18,348 nt of DNA from Stephanodiscus triporus (Eukaryota > Bacillariophyta > Thalassiosirophyceae > Thalassiosirales > Thalassiosiraceae), in the NCBI GenBank assembly GCA_036939755.1, contig JALLAZ010000392.1:1-18348 (forward strand), given 5' to 3'. The translations under genes were made by a program, and so were the position numbers. This document shows, one piece after another, positions 17,084 to 18,348 of the stretch (its first letter is position 1; each line of letters opens with the position of its first letter). The notes beneath the pieces are model-generated. The model was not told where the DNA came from. It searched no databases and saw only the letters and a program-made list of their open reading frames with translations.

Positions 17084-17512
17084 CACCATCGTCCGAAGGA
17101 TCATCAATTGTGTCAATGATCCAGCGGACATTGGTTCAGCCAATTTCTCTTACATCGTTACTATTTCAGTAGACGATCTGGCCTTTGCGACCAGTTCATT
17201 GATGGCCATTCGTTCTCGAGGGAGATCGATAGCTATCACCCTGTCGAGCGGACGCGACCCGGCAATAGAAAAGTAGAAGTAAAACTAAGCTCATAATCTC
17301 TTCTTAATCTTAGGTTTAACTTCACAACATATTGGAAGGAATTAGTGCAGAGGACAAACTTATATAGCTTGAAAACTTTGAGAGGTAGCGATTAAATATT
17401 GAAGCGCTATCGGTGCAGTAGTGGTCCAGCCAGTTGAGATCCGAGATCCGACCATTTTGTATTAACATGTCCAGTTGTGCTTTTGCTACCTAACTAAAAT
17501 TAGCATGAGTCC
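17084..17512. other. Intergenic stretch between transposon and ARM-like gene
   Basis: 429 bp. The part 17084-17276 is open on the plus strand (ending TAG at 17274-17276) and largely open on the minus strand, where a peptide like LDRVIAIDLPRERMAIN ends in TAA. I recognise neither, and neither can be placed in a gene. From about 17280 to 17512 the sequence is AT-rich and non-coding in appearance, probably the 3' UTR and terminator of the ARM-like gene and distal promoter of RIO1. Confidence 0.4.
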
Positions 17513-18348
17513 TCATAGATTTGTTGCAGGAAGAACACGCAGTAAGTAATCAACACGGTCCTCGAAATTAGACTGCCACGTAGAACTGGCCGAGCGGATC
17601 GCGGATACTAAATGTGGATTCTGCGCCATTACAATGATATTTTCACGAGAGAAAGTTAAGTTCGTCAGCAGAATCAAAGCCTTTTGTTGTATATCCTTGA
17701 CATTTTGATGAGAGCTCATAACATTCACTATGGCATCGAGGTCGTCACTTGTGATTTCTGACACCTGGTTCGTATCAACATTCACGCTAACATTACAAAG
17801 GGCCGCCAATGCAATATCGCAAACTGCTGGAATTTCTGCGTGCATCCAAATGCCTTGTGACGTGCAACGGGAAGTAATGACAAACACCCACACGAGAGAT
17901 GAGTATGTTGAAACGAAGGACACAAAATTTGAAGTCAAAAAGCATTCACGTACAGGAATAAATCAAATCAGCCGTTCCACAATCGTCGAGCAGATCCCTG
18001 TTGACGGGTAATGATGACAAACATTTCAAACAACCCAAGGCATTTTTACAAGCGTCTTCGGACGATATGTGAGCGCTTATGCCGATGGTCACTGCCCCTA
18101 TAGCGCATCGCCCTACCCTAATCTTGAGGTCTTTTGGACGTGCCAAATTCCAAAGGGCAGCAAAACCTGGCAACTGCATACGCTTTGAAGCGACAAATCG
18201 TGTCATGGCCTCAGATATGGCCTCTACCCCCCCCGCATTGACTATATCTCTCTTGAACAAATCAGTCTTTGCTGATAATGCTAACAAAGCATATGTTGCC
18301 ACTGTCTGAATGTATAAACTTTGTGGATGCAGCTTCATAGCACTAATA
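17513..18348 (-). CDS. Armadillo-repeat-like protein, 3' end (partial, two exons visible)
   Basis: The 5' part lies beyond the right edge. Exons are 18348-17954 and 17853-17513 on the minus strand, giving about 244 residues to a stop at 17513-17515. The frame is open to the window edge (ISAMKLHPQS), so the ATG at 18338 need not be the start. The sequence shows repeated helical units typical of armadillo/HEAT solenoids: SLYIQTVATYALLALSA, MQLPGFAALWNLA, CKNALGCLKCLSSL, VCDIALAALCNVSVN, IQQKALILLTNLTFS. Repeats of 40-45 residues with the LxNLx signature are visible. Such proteins serve as binding scaffolds; the partner and role here cannot be told. It shares orientation with RIO1 but is separated from it by the transposon. 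Confidence 0.75.
17854..17953 (-). other. Intron in ARM-like gene
   Basis: 100 nt on the minus strand with donor GTACGT at 17953 and acceptor CACGTCACAAG ending at 17854. Splicing makes a TGC codon and joins ADLIYSC to IWMHAEIPAVCDIALAAL, giving a continuous armadillo-like repeat. Alternative donor or acceptor choices tested either shift the frame or create a stop. Confidence 0.75.

Noticed and set aside
1..18348. tRNA, rRNA, CRISPR array or bacterial-type operon
   Set aside because: I saw no cloverleaf with a plausible anticodon arm, no regularly spaced repeats, and gene structure is eukaryotic throughout.

Overview
This window reads as compact nuclear DNA of a unicellular eukaryote, most likely a diatom or related stramenopile. 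The case for a eukaryote is direct: the genes encode eukaryotic housekeeping proteins (an Elg1/ATAD5-type clamp unloader, RIO1 kinase, SLX1 nuclease, a lipin-type LNS2 phosphatase, a Dgk1-type lipid kinase), several reading frames are interrupted by 80-127 nt GT...AG introns, and there is a piggyBac-type transposon. The diatom assignment is an inference from the short intergenic gaps, the many Ser/Gly/Asp homopolymer runs, an N-terminal C-x2-C-x13-H-x3-C finger of a style I associate with diatom proteins, and the type of piggyBac transposase.

Layout, left to right: 1-535 is AT-rich intergenic DNA. 536-2579 (+) is an FGGY carbohydrate kinase, closest in motif pattern to gluconokinase, with one intron. 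2764-7777 (-) is a four-exon Elg1/ATAD5-like RFC-type AAA+ ATPase. 8292-9347 (+) is a Dgk1-like CTP-dependent lipid kinase. 9455-11533 (-) is a lipin-like LNS2 phosphatidate phosphatase. 11887-13617 (+) is a SLX1-like GIY-YIG nuclease. 13741-15717 (-) is RIO1 kinase. 15852-17079 is a defective 1.2 kb piggyBac-type element flanked by TTAA, carrying a decayed transposase on the minus strand. 17513-18348 (-) is the 3' part of an armadillo-repeat-like gene that runs off the right edge.

The first six genes alternate strictly in strand, giving convergent gaps of only 107-184 bp and divergent promoter intervals of 353-514 bp. Two functional themes appear. Genome maintenance is represented by the Elg1-like PCNA unloader and SLX1, both with SUMO-interaction-like motifs at their termini. 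Phosphatidate/diacylglycerol balance is represented by a Dgk1-like kinase (DAG to PA) lying tail to tail with a lipin-like phosphatase (PA to DAG), enzymes with opposing reactions in yeast. RIO1 (40S ribosome maturation) and the FGGY kinase (sugar metabolism) are unrelated neighbours.

Start codons were set to the first in-frame ATG: the open frames of the FGGY, lipin and SLX1 genes extend further upstream, but only to TTG codons. Nothing in the window resembles a bacterial operon, a CRISPR array or an RNA gene that I could support.
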